DNA of 8,790 nt from assembly GCA_022561735.1 (NCBI GenBank), contig JADFQR010000037.1, positions 1-8,790 on the forward strand. The letters run 5' to 3'. Made by a program: the position numbers and the translations under genes. The notes below the pieces were generated by a model. That model made no database searches. It was not told the DNA's origin and saw only the letters and a program-made list of their open reading frames with translations. Origin of the DNA: Chloroflexota bacterium. Lineage in GTDB: Bacteria; Chloroflexota; Dehalococcoidia; UBA1151. Positions 1 to 6,598 of this stretch are shown in pieces. The stretch's first letter is position 1, and each line of letters starts with the position of its first letter.

Positions 1-364
1 CCTGTTCAACGGATAGCGCTTTCGGCAGGCTGCGACCGGGGCGCGGCGAGCGCAACCCCTCGGTCGGGTTCACCTCCACAAGCCCCTCTTCCCGGAGGAA
101 GCGAAACATGGATTTCAAAGCGGCGATTTTCCGGGCGCGGGTGCTGCGCGCATATCCACGTTCGCTCAAATCATCCACGTAGGCCGCGATGTCCGCCGCG
201 TTGACCCCGGACCAACTGTCCCGGCCGGATCGTTTCCATCCCGGGCGGTCCACCAGAAACTCGACCAGTCCTGTTAAATCGTTGAAGTAGGCATCGAGCG
301 TATTTGAGGATAGGCCGCGCTCGACGGCGAGGTAGTTGAGAAAAGAGTCGATCTGTTCACGCAC
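1..364 (-). CDS. XerC/XerD-family tyrosine recombinase, N-terminal part (cut by window edge)
   Basis: Translating the minus strand from a GTG at 364 gives 121 open codons that run off the left edge. The product looks like the N-terminal core-binding (SAM-like) domain of XerC/XerD recombinases, which resolve chromosome dimers at dif sites. Family-like stretches are REQIDSFLNYLAVERGLSS near residues 2-20, an NTLDAYFNDL helix at 21-30, STRARKIAALKSMFRFLREE at about 74-93, and the hinge-like LPKALSVEQ at 113-121 that precedes the catalytic domain. The catalytic R-H-R-Y residues lie outside the window, so activity cannot be judged and XerC cannot be told from XerD. The GTG has no clear Shine-Dalgarno sequence. 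The frame stays open upstream for some codons, but homology begins at this GTG. The gene diverges from lgt. Confidence 0.85.
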   Translation of the reverse strand, partial: MREQIDSFLNYLAVERGLSSNTLDAYFNDLTGLVEFLVDRPGWKRSGRDSWSGVNAADIAAYVDDLSERGYARSTRARKIAALKSMFRFLREEGLVEVNPTEGLRSPRPGRSLPKALSVEQ

Positions 365-423
365 GTATTGACGGTAGCACCGCGCATACCGCGTCCGCCC
401 GTTCACGGAAACAACCGGTACTT

Positions 424-471
424 CCAGAAACAGGGCCAGAAACAGGGCCTGGAACAAGGGCGGAAGCAGGG
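424..471. repeat. Four tandem 12-bp repeats
   Basis: Two identical units CCAGAAACAGGG (424-435 and 436-447) are followed by the diverged units CCTGGAACAAGG (448-459) and GCGGAAGCAGGG (460-471). The period is exactly 12 bp, so any reading frame would be preserved; one plus-strand frame reads QKQG, QKQG, LEQG, RKQG. The array lies about 60 bp upstream of the xer start and about 255 bp upstream of lgt. Its function is unknown. Confidence 0.85.
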
Positions 472-547
472 GAAATATTGGAGACCGGTCTATCCCGGTT
501 ACGAAACCGGCGGTTGTCCGGCATACCCTCCCTCATCCCGGATGCGA

Positions 548-576
548 TTGACCGTCCGCCGGGCGGTATCTAGGAT
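548..576 (+). promoter_or_regulatory. Candidate sigma70-type promoter for lgt
   Basis: TTGACC at 548-553 matches the -35 consensus at 5 of 6 positions. TAGGAT at 571-576 matches the -10 consensus at 4 of 6, and the spacing is the optimal 17 bp. The predicted transcription start is near 583, giving a leader of about 140 nt. The spacer contains an imperfect inverted repeat (551-557 with 561-567). This is a consensus match only. Confidence 0.4.
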
Positions 577-726
577 TTATCGGCTCGACAATGGCTCACC
601 GTCAGAAGATGGGCAGGTCCGCGGGGCAGGCCGCTGTCGGACCGGGTCCCTGCAGATTTCATCAGCTGACGCTACGCTGTCCGCGCTGCGGATGACGCTG
701 AATCCTGACGTACACAGAAAGTTTTG

Positions 727-1647
727 ATGTTTCCTCTTCTAGAGATCAACATACCGTTCAGTCCCAACCTGATCGACGCGGGCTCGTTCGTGCTGAGCTG
801 GCACGGCCTTCTCAGCTTCGCCGGCGTGTCGACGGCGGTGTGGCTGGTGGCGCGCTGGGCGCGGCAGGAGCGGCTGGACCCGGACATGGTCTACAACACC
901 GCTATCTGGGCGATTCTCGGTGGGATCGTCGGCGCCCGCGTATCGCACGTGGCTGACAACTGGGGCAGCGTGTACACCTTCAGCGACCCGATCGGCCTGA
1001 TCGCTGTATGGAGCGGCGGCATAGGGCTGTGGGGCGCCCTCATCGGTGGATGGATAGCGGGGATGATTTACGCCCGTATCTCCAAATACCCGGTCGGAAA
1101 ACTGATGGACCTGGCGGCGCCCGCGGTGCTGATAGCGCAGTCGATCGGCCGCGTGGGTGACATTCTTAACGGCGAGCACTGGAGCAAGAACACTGACCTG
1201 TTCTTTGGCTGGGTATTTACGAATGCGAGCAGCCCCGGCGCAAATCCGCCCAGGCGGCTCGACGGCATCCTGGACCCGACGCAGGGCAGCCACCCGGCGG
1301 TCGTGTACGAGATCATCTGGAACATGATGGTGCTCGCCGTCATATGGCGGTTCCGCAAACGGTTCCGTCCGGACGGATCGATCTGGATGATCTACCTGGG
1401 CCTCTACGCCTTCGGCCGGTTCTGGATCCAGTTCCTGCGGTTGGATGACGTGAAGTTCTGGAACCTCCAGGAAGCGCATCTGATAGCGATCGCCGTCATG
1501 GCGGCATCGATAGGGTTCGTGATCGTGAAGGTTCGATTCCGCAAGGCCGGCGATGAGCCGGACCTGCCGGTCGCGCCCGAGCGGAGGTCGCGCGGCAGAT
1601 TGCGCAGGGCCAGGCAACGCGGTCAGGGTGGGGCGTCCGCCGGTTAA
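727..1647 (+). CDS. lgt: Prolipoprotein diacylglyceryl transferase (Lgt), divergent
   Basis: Lgt is a polytopic inner-membrane enzyme that moves diacylglycerol from phosphatidylglycerol to the lipobox Cys of prolipoproteins, the first step of lipoprotein maturation. The 306-aa product has about seven hydrophobic segments. Lgt landmarks are an N-terminal SWHGLLSFAGV segment (24-34), GARVSHV (69-75), WSGGIGLWGALIGG (95-108), the signature-like GRVGDILNGEHW (141-152), HPAVVYE (189-195) and FGRFWIQFLRLD (229-240) with the conserved late Arg at 238. The last 35 or so residues are a basic, Arg-rich cytosolic tail. Several residues conserved in E. coli Lgt differ: Tyr26 is His, His103 is Trp, the signature Asn146 is Asp, and Gly154 is Ser. 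I chose ATG 727, which starts MFPLLEINIPF; a TTG one codon earlier (724) is possible. No strong Shine-Dalgarno is visible. Confidence 0.93.
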   Translation: MFPLLEINIPFSPNLIDAGSFVLSWHGLLSFAGVSTAVWLVARWARQERLDPDMVYNTAIWAILGGIVGARVSHVADNWGSVYTFSDPIGLIAVWSGGIGLWGALIGGWIAGMIYARISKYPVGKLMDLAAPAVLIAQSIGRVGDILNGEHWSKNTDLFFGWVFTNASSPGANPPRRLDGILDPTQGSHPAVVYEIIWNMMVLAVIWRFRKRFRPDGSIWMIYLGLYAFGRFWIQFLRLDDVKFWNLQEAHLIAIAVMAASIGFVIVKVRFRKAGDEPDLPVAPERRSRGRLRRARQRGQGGASAG

Positions 1648-1650
1648 TCC

Positions 1651-1686
1651 CGGGTAGCCCGTTGGCCCCCGATTATTCTGGGGGTT
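1651..1686. terminator. Possible terminator hairpins between convergent lgt and recJ
   Basis: Two small stems sit between the stop codons of lgt (1647) and recJ (1710). CGGG/CCCG pairs across TAG (1651-1661). CCCCC (1666-1670) pairs with GGGGG (1680-1684) around an AT-rich loop, and G-U pairs can extend it on both sides. Neither strand has a good U-tract, so this is a plausible convergent-gene terminator and no more. Confidence 0.4.
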
Positions 1687-1709
1687 CCGGGGGCGAGTGG
1701 GGGGGCGCG

Positions 1710-3449
1710 TCAGCCGGACGGCCGTATGTCCAGGAGGTGCAATTCCTGGCGCGTGCGGCCTCGCCACACGTTGGTGCGCAGCGAGTAGATCGCATCGACG
1801 GCGCCCCCACCGAGAGGCGCCTTCCCGAGCCCGAAACCGATGGCGTTCCAGGTTCCTCTGCCGTCCTCCAACGTCAGGCGCAGGTGGCGGCCGCCTGCGC
1901 CCATGGTGCGGACCTGCCCGGGCGACAGGTTGCGGGTGACGAACACGGGCGTGGGGTTTTCTTCACCGAAGGGGCCAAGCGCCTTCACGAAATCCCATGT
2001 GTCCCGGCCGAGATCGGAAAAACCTATCTCGGCATCGGCCCGGATTGGCGGGGTGTTCTCCGGGGTGGTCGCGGCCTTTGCCGCCTGCTCAAGAAATGCG
2101 TCCAGGACCTCGGACAGGTGCTCGTTCCGGACGGTAAACCCGGCTGCGCGGGCGTGTCCTCCCCACTGCTCAAACAGGTCAGCGACCGTTAAGAGAGCGG
2201 CATGGGCGTCAAACGCGTCGGTGCTTCTGACGGAGGCGCGGGAATGGGTCTCGCCGATGGCGATGGCGATGGCAGGCCGGCCATGCTCTCCACAGAGCCT
2301 GCCCGCCAGCGGGCCCAGGATTCCGGTCCTGAACCCGGTTGAGCGAACGATCAGCGCCGCCGGCAGCGTTCCGTTGCCACCCGCACCGGCCAGTTCCGCG
2401 CTCGCGGTGTCCCACGCTTCCTGGCTTAGCCGTCTGCGTTCTGTGTTCATCTCATCGACCTGCTGCGCCAGCATCAGCGCCTCGGCGGGGTCGTCCGCTG
2501 TTAGCAGGTTCAGGCTCGGGCCAGCTTCACCGAGCCGGCCGGGCGCGTTCAGGCGTGGGATTACGTTGAACGATAGGGCTTCCGTATCAAGGTCGCCGCC
2601 GTTTGGATGCGCCCGCGCCAACAGCGCTGACAGGCCGGCGTGGCTGGTCTGCGCCAGTTGCCTCAGACCCTCCCAGACGATTACACGGTTCTCGCCCTTG
2701 AGCGGGCCGACGTCGGCGACGGTGCCCAGGGCGGCGAGCGCTATTACGTGGGAAGGCCAGTTACGGCTGGCGCGCAGATACAGGGCCTGGGCGAGCTTGA
2801 ACGCGACGCCTGCGCCGGTCAGCCCGTCCCCCGCCCCGTTACTGCTCAGGTGCGGGTTTACGAGCGCCAGTACGCGCTGCGGACGCGTCTCGACGATGTG
2901 GTGGTCTGTCACGATCACATCGACACCGATCGAGGCGGCGAACGCGATCTCGTCCGTGTCGTTCGAGCCGGTGTCCACCGTGAGTATCAGTGACACCCCG
3001 TCCGCCGCCAGCCGGCCAAGAGCGTCATTGTTCAGGCCGTGGCCGGTTCCGTCCCGTCCCGGGATGTGGGCGACCACCGTGCCGCCCAGGTCACGGAGAG
3101 CGTGCAGCAACAGCGCTGTCGCTGACAGGCCATCGACGTCGAAATCGCCGAACACAGCGATTTTCTCGCGGTTGCCGATGGCCTGGAACACACGATCAAC
3201 GGCGCGCTCCATGTCCGGCAGCGCGAACGGATCGCCCAGCTGGGATAGCTCCGGGTTCAGAAAGATTCGCGCCTCTTCTGCGTCGCGAATGCCGCGGTTG
3301 TACAGCAACCGGGCGCCCAGTTGGCTGACCCGCGATGTGGTCCCAGAAACGGCGCCGTTGAGCCTGGAAAGCGCTTCAGGCTCAGGCTCGGGGGTGATGG
3401 CCCAGCGGCGGCCGGTCACTCCCCCGAACGCCTGTCCGCAACCCGGCAT
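1710..3449 (-). CDS. recJ: Single-stranded-DNA-specific exonuclease RecJ
   Basis: RecJ is a DHH-superfamily 5'-3' single-strand DNA exonuclease used in recombinational, mismatch and base-excision repair. The 579-aa product is normal length. Visible motifs are NRGI...FLNPELSQLGDPFALPDM (51-80), motif I GDFDVDG (101-107), TVDTG (157-161), VTDHH (180-184), the LTGAGVAFKLA segment (210-220), ALGTVADV (240-247), PRLNAPGRLG (298-307), the DHHA1-type GGHARAAG (430-437), and a C-terminal OB-like part beginning near PFGEENPTPVF (493-503). The metal-binding Asp and His residues are all present. Where RecJ proteins usually read WHxGV(I/V)GI, this one reads FRTGILGP (373-380). The true start may be GTG 3419, since VTGRRW there resembles the usual RecJ N-terminus; neither start has a well-placed Shine-Dalgarno. 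It lies 75 bp downstream of fabF on the same strand and is probably co-transcribed. Confidence 0.95.
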   Translation of the reverse strand: MPGCGQAFGGVTGRRWAITPEPEPEALSRLNGAVSGTTSRVSQLGARLLYNRGIRDAEEARIFLNPELSQLGDPFALPDMERAVDRVFQAIGNREKIAVFGDFDVDGLSATALLLHALRDLGGTVVAHIPGRDGTGHGLNNDALGRLAADGVSLILTVDTGSNDTDEIAFAASIGVDVIVTDHHIVETRPQRVLALVNPHLSSNGAGDGLTGAGVAFKLAQALYLRASRNWPSHVIALAALGTVADVGPLKGENRVIVWEGLRQLAQTSHAGLSALLARAHPNGGDLDTEALSFNVIPRLNAPGRLGEAGPSLNLLTADDPAEALMLAQQVDEMNTERRRLSQEAWDTASAELAGAGGNGTLPAALIVRSTGFRTGILGPLAGRLCGEHGRPAIAIAIGETHSRASVRSTDAFDAHAALLTVADLFEQWGGHARAAGFTVRNEHLSEVLDAFLEQAAKAATTPENTPPIRADAEIGFSDLGRDTWDFVKALGPFGEENPTPVFVTRNLSPGQVRTMGAGGRHLRLTLEDGRGTWNAIGFGLGKAPLGGGAVDAIYSLRTNVWRGRTRQELHLLDIRPSG

Positions 3450-3524
3450 CTAGCGGCGCGTTGCGTACCGGCGGCAAAGGCCGGACAGGGCAGTGGAGGG
3501 CGGAGCGGCGAAGAACGGATCGGC

Positions 3525-4766
3525 CTATTCCTCGAAAGCCCTGAAGATCAGGCTCGCGTTGTGGCCGCCAAAGCCCAGCGAGTTTGACATAGCGGTGCGA
3601 ACCACGCCACGACGCACCATGTTTGGCGTGTAGTCCAGGTCACAGTCCAGGTCCGGGTTTCTGAGGTTGATCGTGGGCGGGATAGCTGACTTGATGATCG
3701 ACATCACGGCCACCACAGCCTCAACGCCACCGGCTGCACCGAGCAGGTGCCCGGTCATCGACTTGGTAGAGCTGATCGGTATCTTGCCGATGTTGTCGCC
3801 AAACGCATCCTTCATCGCGTCGGTCTCGGTCTTGTCGTTCAACGGCGTTGACGTGCCGTGGGCGTTTATGTAGTCGATCTCGTCCGGCCCCATCTTCGCC
3901 TGCTTGAGGGCGATCTTCATCGCCCGGGATGCGCCCTCGCCCCCGGGTGAGGGCTGTGTCACATGGAAGGCGTCAGATGTTGCGCCGTACCCCACCAGTT
4001 CAGCGAGAGGCTCCGCTCCGCGCGCCATGGCATGTTCAATCGACTCCAACACAACCAGCCCCACGCCCTCGCCGAGCACGAAGCCGTCCCGCTCGGCGTC
4101 GAAAGGCCGGGATGCACCCTGTGGGTCGTCGTTGTTCTTGGAAAGCGCCATGCAGGCGTTGAAACCGGCGATGGCGATAGGGCAGATGCCTGCCTCGGTC
4201 CCGCCGGCGATCGCCACATCGGCGTCGCCCCGCTCAATCATGGCCTTCGCCTCTCCAATCGAGTCCGAGCCGGTGGCGCAGGCGGACACGGTCGCAAAGT
4301 TGGGACCCTTCGCCCCGATCAGCATGGAGACCTGGCCGGCGGCCAGGTCCGTGAGCATCATAGGAATCAGGAACGGGTTGACGCGGGACGGACCCTTGTC
4401 ACGGAGCACGTCAAACTGCTTGGAGAGCGTGATGATCCCGCCGACACCGCTGCCGATCAGTACGGCGACGCGCGTTGCGTCTATTTTCGATATGTCCAGC
4501 CGGGCATGTTCAAGCGCCTCAAGGCTGGCGACGCAGGCGAACTGCGCGAAGCGGTCAAGACGGCGGGAGGCCTTGCGTTCCAGGCGCTCAAGCGGATCAA
4601 ACTCCGGGATCTCTCCGGCAATCCGGCTATCGAATCCCTCGGGATCGAACGACTGGATGTAATCGATCCCGGAGACGCCGTCCACGAGATTCTTCCAGGT
4701 GGTCGCACGATCGACCCCGACAGGGGTGATCAGGCCGACGCCCGTAACCACGACACGTTCGGTCAT
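3525..4766 (-). CDS. fabF: Beta-ketoacyl-ACP synthase II (FabF)
   Basis: FabF condenses malonyl-ACP with a growing acyl-ACP in type II fatty-acid elongation, in the cytosol. The product has 413 residues, the same length as the E. coli enzyme. The thiolase-fold catalytic set falls at the expected places: nucleophile Cys163 in TVSACATGSDS (159-169), His303 in NAHGTSTPLND (301-311), and Lys335 and His340 in KSMTGHLLGAAGG (335-347). The gating Phe is in SNSLGFGGHNASLIF at about 399. The N-terminus RVVVTGVGLITPVG (4-17) is typical. The ATG at 4766 is supported by AAGGAAGG at 4783-4776, nine bases upstream. No acpP or other fab gene is adjacent; the partner gene downstream is recJ. A perfect TATAAT lies upstream at 4926-4921. 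Nothing in the catalytic set is missing, so I expect a working KAS II. Confidence 0.97.
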   Translation of the reverse strand: MTERVVVTGVGLITPVGVDRATTWKNLVDGVSGIDYIQSFDPEGFDSRIAGEIPEFDPLERLERKASRRLDRFAQFACVASLEALEHARLDISKIDATRVAVLIGSGVGGIITLSKQFDVLRDKGPSRVNPFLIPMMLTDLAAGQVSMLIGAKGPNFATVSACATGSDSIGEAKAMIERGDADVAIAGGTEAGICPIAIAGFNACMALSKNNDDPQGASRPFDAERDGFVLGEGVGLVVLESIEHAMARGAEPLAELVGYGATSDAFHVTQPSPGGEGASRAMKIALKQAKMGPDEIDYINAHGTSTPLNDKTETDAMKDAFGDNIGKIPISSTKSMTGHLLGAAGGVEAVVAVMSIIKSAIPPTINLRNPDLDCDLDYTPNMVRRGVVRTAMSNSLGFGGHNASLIFRAFEE

Positions 4767-4816
4767 ACCGTGATGCCTTCCTTAACGCCAAACTCACAGC
4801 GGGCAGGTCTCGGCTG

Positions 4817-4832
4817 CCGGTCCAGCGACCGG
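4817..4832 (-). promoter_or_regulatory. Hairpin in the fabF 5' leader
   Basis: A perfect 6-bp inverted repeat, CCGGTC/GACCGG, encloses a 4-nt loop about 50 nt upstream of the fabF ATG and about 90 nt downstream of its TATAAT box. It would form in the leader RNA. It could also be a protein-binding palindrome; the sequence does not say which. Confidence 0.35.
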
Positions 4833-4920
4833 ATGCCATTTATGTTGAAGGATTTACCGGGGTTCTTGATTGGGGTCCGGTGCGGGCCGCTGAGGCCAGC
4901 ACTGTTCGAACGCAACGCGG

Positions 4921-4926
4921 ATTATA
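4921..4926 (-). promoter_or_regulatory. Perfect -10 box (TATAAT) upstream of fabF
   Basis: The minus strand reads TATAAT exactly at 4926-4921, in an otherwise GC-rich stretch, facing fabF. No good -35 hexamer lies 16-18 bp upstream, so it may need an activator or rely on another contact. The predicted start is near 4914, giving a leader of about 150 nt for the fabF-recJ transcript. Confidence 0.5.
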
Positions 4927-5102
4927 GGCCAGCGCGCCCATTGCCGAACCACCAATTCAGGGCCGGTAACACGGACTGTGCGCGTGAGTCGTCCGGCAAC
5001 CCGGAGGGCTTCCGTTCAGCAGGTCCATCCGCCGGTTGTTGGCCGGACCGATAATGGAGACCACTGGCAGGCTACGACGCCCCGTTTTACCCACCGGATT
5101 TC

Positions 5103-5141
5103 CCAATGACAACTGCCAATGACAACTGCCAATGACAACTG
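5103..5141. repeat. Three perfect tandem copies of a 13-bp repeat spanning the mtaB start codon
   Basis: CCAATGACAACTG is repeated without change at 5103-5115, 5116-5128 and 5129-5141. Because 13 is not a multiple of 3, the ATG in each copy (5106, 5119, 5132) is in a different frame. The third is the only start that leads into mtaB. The first opens a 9-codon frame ending in TGA at 5133-5135, overlapping the mtaB ATG. The second opens a 7-codon frame ending in TGA at 5140-5142. Confidence 0.95.
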
Positions 5142-6322
5142 AAGGTCTCCTTCCCGAGATACGACCGGCCGGTTCGGCCCCGGAAGGGCATGTCCGTGAG
5201 AATCGGTTCCGGGAAGGCCCGCCCGAGGACGCGCCGCGCGTTTTGATCGAGACCCACGGCTGCAAGTTGAACATGGCTGACAGTCAACGGATGGCGCGGG
5301 AGTTCCTGACGGCGGGTTACGCCATTGCCCGGGACGGTGAGACGCCTGACGTATACATACTGGACAGTTGCACCGTGACGCATGTGGCGGACCGAAAGGC
5401 GAGGCAAGCGCTCGCACGCGCCCGGCGCGCCTTCCCAGAGGCGCTGATCGTGGCCACGGGTTGCCTGGCGCAGCGGGACGCCGAAGCGGTCGATGGGTTG
5501 GCCGCAGTGGACCTGGTCGTGACGAACCAGCAAAAACGCGACATGGCCCGGACCGTGACCGACCGGCTCGGCGTCACTCTCTCGCCGTGCGCAGACGGAG
5601 CGCTGCCGAAGGGTTCCGGGGCGTTGCTGGGCCGCTCCCGCGCCTCGCTCAAGATCCAGGAAGGATGTGACCAGGTCTGCGCGTACTGCATCGTTCCCCG
5701 GGTCAGGGGGCGCGAGCGGAGTGTCCCGGTGGAGACGCTCATACGGCAGACGGCGCGGTTGGTGGATGAAGGGTGCCGCGAGGTGGTCCTGACAGGCACG
5801 CAACTGGGCAGTTACGGGTTCGATCTGCCGGATACGAGCCTGGCTGCGATGCTGCGCCGCGTGCTTGTGGATACGCGGATCGAACGGCTTCGGGTGTCTT
5901 CGCTGCAACCCGGGGAGATCACCGGCGAGCTTCTCGATGTCTGGTCTTCCGAGGGTGAAGGCCGGTTGTGTCCGCACTTTCATATGGCGCTTCAGTCCGG
6001 CAGCGACGCCGTGCTCAAACGGATGCGCCGGCGTTATACAGCGGACGAGTTTGTTGTTGCGGCGCAGCGCGTACGCTCCGCTTTGCCTCACGTCTCGATC
6101 ACCGGCGACGTGATCTCCGGGTTTCCCGGGGAAACCGAGGATGATCACCGCTCGACGTTGGAGATAGTGGAGCGGGTCGGTTTCGCAGATCTGCACGTGT
6201 TCCCTTATTCCGAACGTCCGGGGACGAGCGCCGCACATTTCAATGAGGCTGTCGAACCGGCAGTTCGGACCCGCCGGGCGGCAGAGTTACGGGAACTGGC
6301 GTCACGGATGGCCGGGGCGTGA
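5132..6322 (+). CDS. mtaB: MtaB-type tRNA methylthiotransferase, lacking its C-terminal TRAM domain in this frame
   Basis: This is a radical-SAM methylthiotransferase of the MiaB/RimO/MtaB family. MtaB converts t6A to ms2t6A at position 37 of ANN-decoding tRNAs. The N-terminal UPF0004 domain has the three cluster Cys: C44 (THGCKLN), C80 (LDSCTVTHVADRKAR, the DSCTVT...ADRK pattern favouring MtaB over MiaB) and C111 (ATGCLAQ). The radical-SAM CxxxCxxC is C179-C183-C186 (EGCDQVCAYC). Further family motifs are LTGTQLGSYG (220-229), HMALQSGSDAVLKRMRRRYT, GDVISGFPGETEDD and LHVFPYSERPGT. About 38 residues precede the domain. ATG 5132 is the only good start, as a TGA in the same frame sits at 5120-5122. 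There is no Shine-Dalgarno; the start lies inside a 13-bp repeat. The frame stops at residue 396, before the usual TRAM domain, which appears in the next, overlapping frame. Confidence 0.9.
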   Translation: MTTEGLLPEIRPAGSAPEGHVRENRFREGPPEDAPRVLIETHGCKLNMADSQRMAREFLTAGYAIARDGETPDVYILDSCTVTHVADRKARQALARARRAFPEALIVATGCLAQRDAEAVDGLAAVDLVVTNQQKRDMARTVTDRLGVTLSPCADGALPKGSGALLGRSRASLKIQEGCDQVCAYCIVPRVRGRERSVPVETLIRQTARLVDEGCREVVLTGTQLGSYGFDLPDTSLAAMLRRVLVDTRIERLRVSSLQPGEITGELLDVWSSEGEGRLCPHFHMALQSGSDAVLKRMRRRYTADEFVVAAQRVRSALPHVSITGDVISGFPGETEDDHRSTLEIVERVGFADLHVFPYSERPGTSAAHFNEAVEPAVRTRRAAELRELASRMAGA

Positions 6323-6540
6323 TCGGGACGGTTCGCCCGGTCCTGTGGGAAGGCGGCGAGCCAGCCGTGGGATTTACGGACACCTATCTGCGCGTAAGGC
6401 GGGCAAGCACCGGCGGGTCAGCGGCCCCGGCAAATCCAGATGCCCCGGGAGACCTGGATAACGTGATCGAGCGGGTGCGTCTCGTGCGCATGGACGGGGG
6501 CGTCCTGATCGGGGAACCCGTGCAGGCGCACGGCGATTAG
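6319..6540 (+). CDS. Detached TRAM-like C-terminal domain of MtaB (split gene or frameshift)
   Basis: This 73-codon frame starts with GTG 6319, which overlaps the mtaB TGA (6320-6322) as GTGA. Its product reads like the end of an MtaB protein: GTVRPVLWEG at residues 3-12 resembles the family's G(R/K)xxxVLxE strand, and GFTDTYLRV (18-26) resembles the G(Y/F)TDNYLRV signature of the MtaB TRAM domain. It ends in a short strand pattern, VRLVRMDGGVLIGEPV (53-68). TRAM domains help these enzymes bind tRNA. A 15-residue Gly/Ala/Pro-rich insert splits the domain at about 30-45. A -1 shift near 6300-6319 would restore one protein of about 470 residues, though the junction would be a few residues shorter than usual. 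It may be a real two-polypeptide enzyme translated by coupling, a decayed gene, or a sequencing error. No independent Shine-Dalgarno is obvious. Confidence 0.7.
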   Translation: MIGTVRPVLWEGGEPAVGFTDTYLRVRRASTGGSAAPANPDAPGDLDNVIERVRLVRMDGGVLIGEPVQAHGD

Positions 6541-6598
6541 AGGGATTTGAGAGCGCCCGGCACGCGGCAGCCATCGGAGTTGCAGCGGCGGGAGACGC

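Larger units (their letters stand above)
365..726. other. Divergent spacer between the xer gene and lgt
   Basis: I see no convincing gene in this 362-bp spacer. It contains four 12-bp tandem repeats (424-471), a small hairpin with CCGGTT/AACCGG arms (495-510), a candidate sigma70 promoter facing lgt (548-576), and a longer stem with GGTCCG (616-621) pairing to CGGACC (638-643) around a smaller inner CGG/CCG stem. The last could be part of the lgt 5' leader. A plus-strand open frame from a TTG at 368 ends in TGA at 725-727, overlapping the lgt ATG, but its Arg/Ser/Pro/Gly-rich product resembles no family I know. Confidence 0.6.
4767..5131. other. Divergent spacer between fabF and mtaB
   Basis: I see no gene here on either strand, and in particular no acyl carrier protein upstream of fabF. 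Contents are the fabF Shine-Dalgarno (4783-4776), a hairpin in the fabF leader (4817-4832), a TATAAT box for fabF (4926-4921), a GC-rich inverted repeat GGTCC (5022-5026)/GGACC (5045-5049), an isolated GATAAT on the plus strand (5050-5055) without a good -35, and the start of a 13-bp tandem repeat (5103-5141). Confidence 0.6.

Noticed and set aside
368..727. A 119-codon plus-strand frame between the xer gene and lgt that ends in a TGATG overlap with lgt
   Set aside because: It starts at TTG without a Shine-Dalgarno and has an Arg/Ser/Pro/Gly-rich composition typical of chance frames in GC-rich DNA. The product resembles no family. The 12-bp repeat keeps the frame open but does not make it a gene.
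739..1767. A 342-codon minus-strand frame opposite lgt
   Set aside because: It is antisense to lgt with an Arg/Pro/His-rich product and no recognisable domain.
1840..3453. A 537-codon plus-strand frame opposite recJ
   Set aside because: It lies fully antisense to a clear recJ with all motifs. The product is rich in Ser, Ala, Arg and Pro with no domain, as expected of an antisense frame in GC-rich coding DNA.
3963..5054. A 363-codon plus-strand frame opposite fabF
   Set aside because: It is antisense to fabF, whose catalytic residues all fall at canonical positions. No independent family resemblance or ribosome site was seen.
5103..5141. The 13-bp repeat as a CRISPR array or attachment site
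   Set aside because: The units abut with no spacers, there are only three, and no integrase or cas gene is next to them.
5087..6238. A 383-codon minus-strand frame opposite mtaB
   Set aside because: It is antisense to a methylthiotransferase with complete Cys motifs, and its C-terminal end is just the translated 13-bp repeat.
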